6,675 nucleotides of DNA from Anaerolineae bacterium. Lineage in GTDB: Bacteria > Chloroflexota > Anaerolineae > JAADDB01. Below, in pieces: positions 6,085-6,675 of the stretch. Location of the stretch: positions 1-6,675 of the forward strand of contig WFQT01000127.1 in assembly GCA_015486895.1 (NCBI GenBank), written 5' to 3'. Every line of letters begins with the position of its first letter. Position 1 is the first letter of the stretch. A model generated the notes under the pieces. It was not told the DNA's origin. It was given only the letters and a program-made list of their open reading frames with translations, and did not search any database. The position numbers were made by a program, and so were the translations under genes.

Positions 6085-6675
6085 CCGAAGACATCACTAA
6101 CGGCAAAGTCGACATTGTCATCGGCACTCATCGCCTCCTTTCCAAGGACGTCAGCTTCAAAGACCTGGGTCTGCTAGTCATCGACGAAGAACAGCGTTTC
6201 GGCGTGGCCCACAAAGAGCGGCTTAAAGCTCTGCGCACCGGCTTGGACGTGCTCACCCTCACTGCCACTCCTATTCCACGTACATTGCACATGTCTCTCA
6301 GCGGCATCCGGGACATGAGCATCATAAACACGCCACCAGAGGAGCGTCATCCCATCAAGACAGTGGTGGCAGAATACAATGAAAAGATCGTGCGCCAGGC
6401 TATCTATCGGGAATTAGACCGAGGTGGGCAGGTTTACTTCGTCCATAACCGGGTGCAAAGCATTAACATCATCGCCCAAAAAGTGCGCAGACTGGTGCCC
6501 ACTGCCGTTGTAACCGTGGCTCATGGGCAAATGAGAGAACGCGAACTGGAAAGGGTGATGTTAGCTTTTGCCAAAGGGGAAATTGACGTGTTAGTGACCA
6601 CCACCATTATCGAGAATGGGCTGGATATTCCCAACGCTAATACCCTTATTGTCAATCAAGCCCACCACTTCGGCC
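6081..6675 (+). CDS. mfd: Mfd continuation in the -1 frame, helicase motor, cut by window end
   Basis: This frame is open from 6081 to the right edge (198 codons) and continues the same Mfd protein rather than being a separate gene; no start codon with a Shine-Dalgarno is needed or seen. Motifs in order are VDIVIGTHRLLSKDV, motif II DEEQ (6183-6194), TATPIPRT with HMSLSGIRDM (6261-6314, motif III and following), QVYFVHNRV (start of the second motor domain), VAHGQM, and motif V VTTTIIENGLDIPNAN (6594-6641). They match the translocase core so closely, with no further stops, that the reading frame must have been under selection until very recently. The remaining motif VI and the C-terminal autoinhibitory domain lie beyond the window. 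One oddity is the final QAHHFG, where the family normally has ADxFG. The full gene would be roughly 3.4 kb or more by family size. Confidence 0.92.

Overview
The window looks like an ordinary chromosomal segment of a bacterium, most likely a member of the Chloroflexota (Anaerolineae-like). That placement is inference. It rests on the Pro/Thr 'PTPTP' linker in an exported protein, the flavour of the M29-type peptidase and the COG0731 radical SAM protein, and a moderately GC-rich sequence that still uses TTA leucine codons freely. All supported genes are on the + strand. I see no mobile element, CRISPR array, tRNA or rRNA.

Layout: (1) 2-1036, the 3' part of an M29-like metallo-aminopeptidase gene cut by the left edge. 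(2) 1037-1256, a gap with four consecutive small palindromes, followed by a stretch that is both open in one frame and able to fold. (3) 1257-2240, a complete radical SAM protein of the COG0731 type with a strong Shine-Dalgarno. (4) 2241-2465, a gap with a hairpin just after the stop, a palindrome and a good sigma-70-type promoter. (5) 2466-3200, an exported, C-terminally anchored protein with a beta-rich extracytoplasmic domain and a Pro/Thr linker, function unknown. (6) 3201-3313, a gap with a terminator-like hairpin. (7) 3314-3910, pth, peptidyl-tRNA hydrolase. (8) 3907 to the right edge, mfd, the transcription-repair coupling factor. It overlaps pth by ATGA, is interrupted by a one-base frame disruption near 6078-6084, and is cut by the window end.

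pth and mfd form a translationally coupled pair: Pth recycles stalled peptidyl-tRNA and Mfd removes stalled RNA polymerase. The other genes are probably separate transcription units, given the gaps, hairpins and promoter between them.

I found no convincing new system. The strongest anomaly is the interrupted mfd: two reading frames that together give an intact Mfd translocase, with a TAA in frame at 6082. The simplest explanation is a lost A in the short A run (a sequencing error or a real recent mutation). The palindrome cluster at 1043-1119 and the stretch upstream of the radical SAM gene are the most interesting unexplained non-coding parts.
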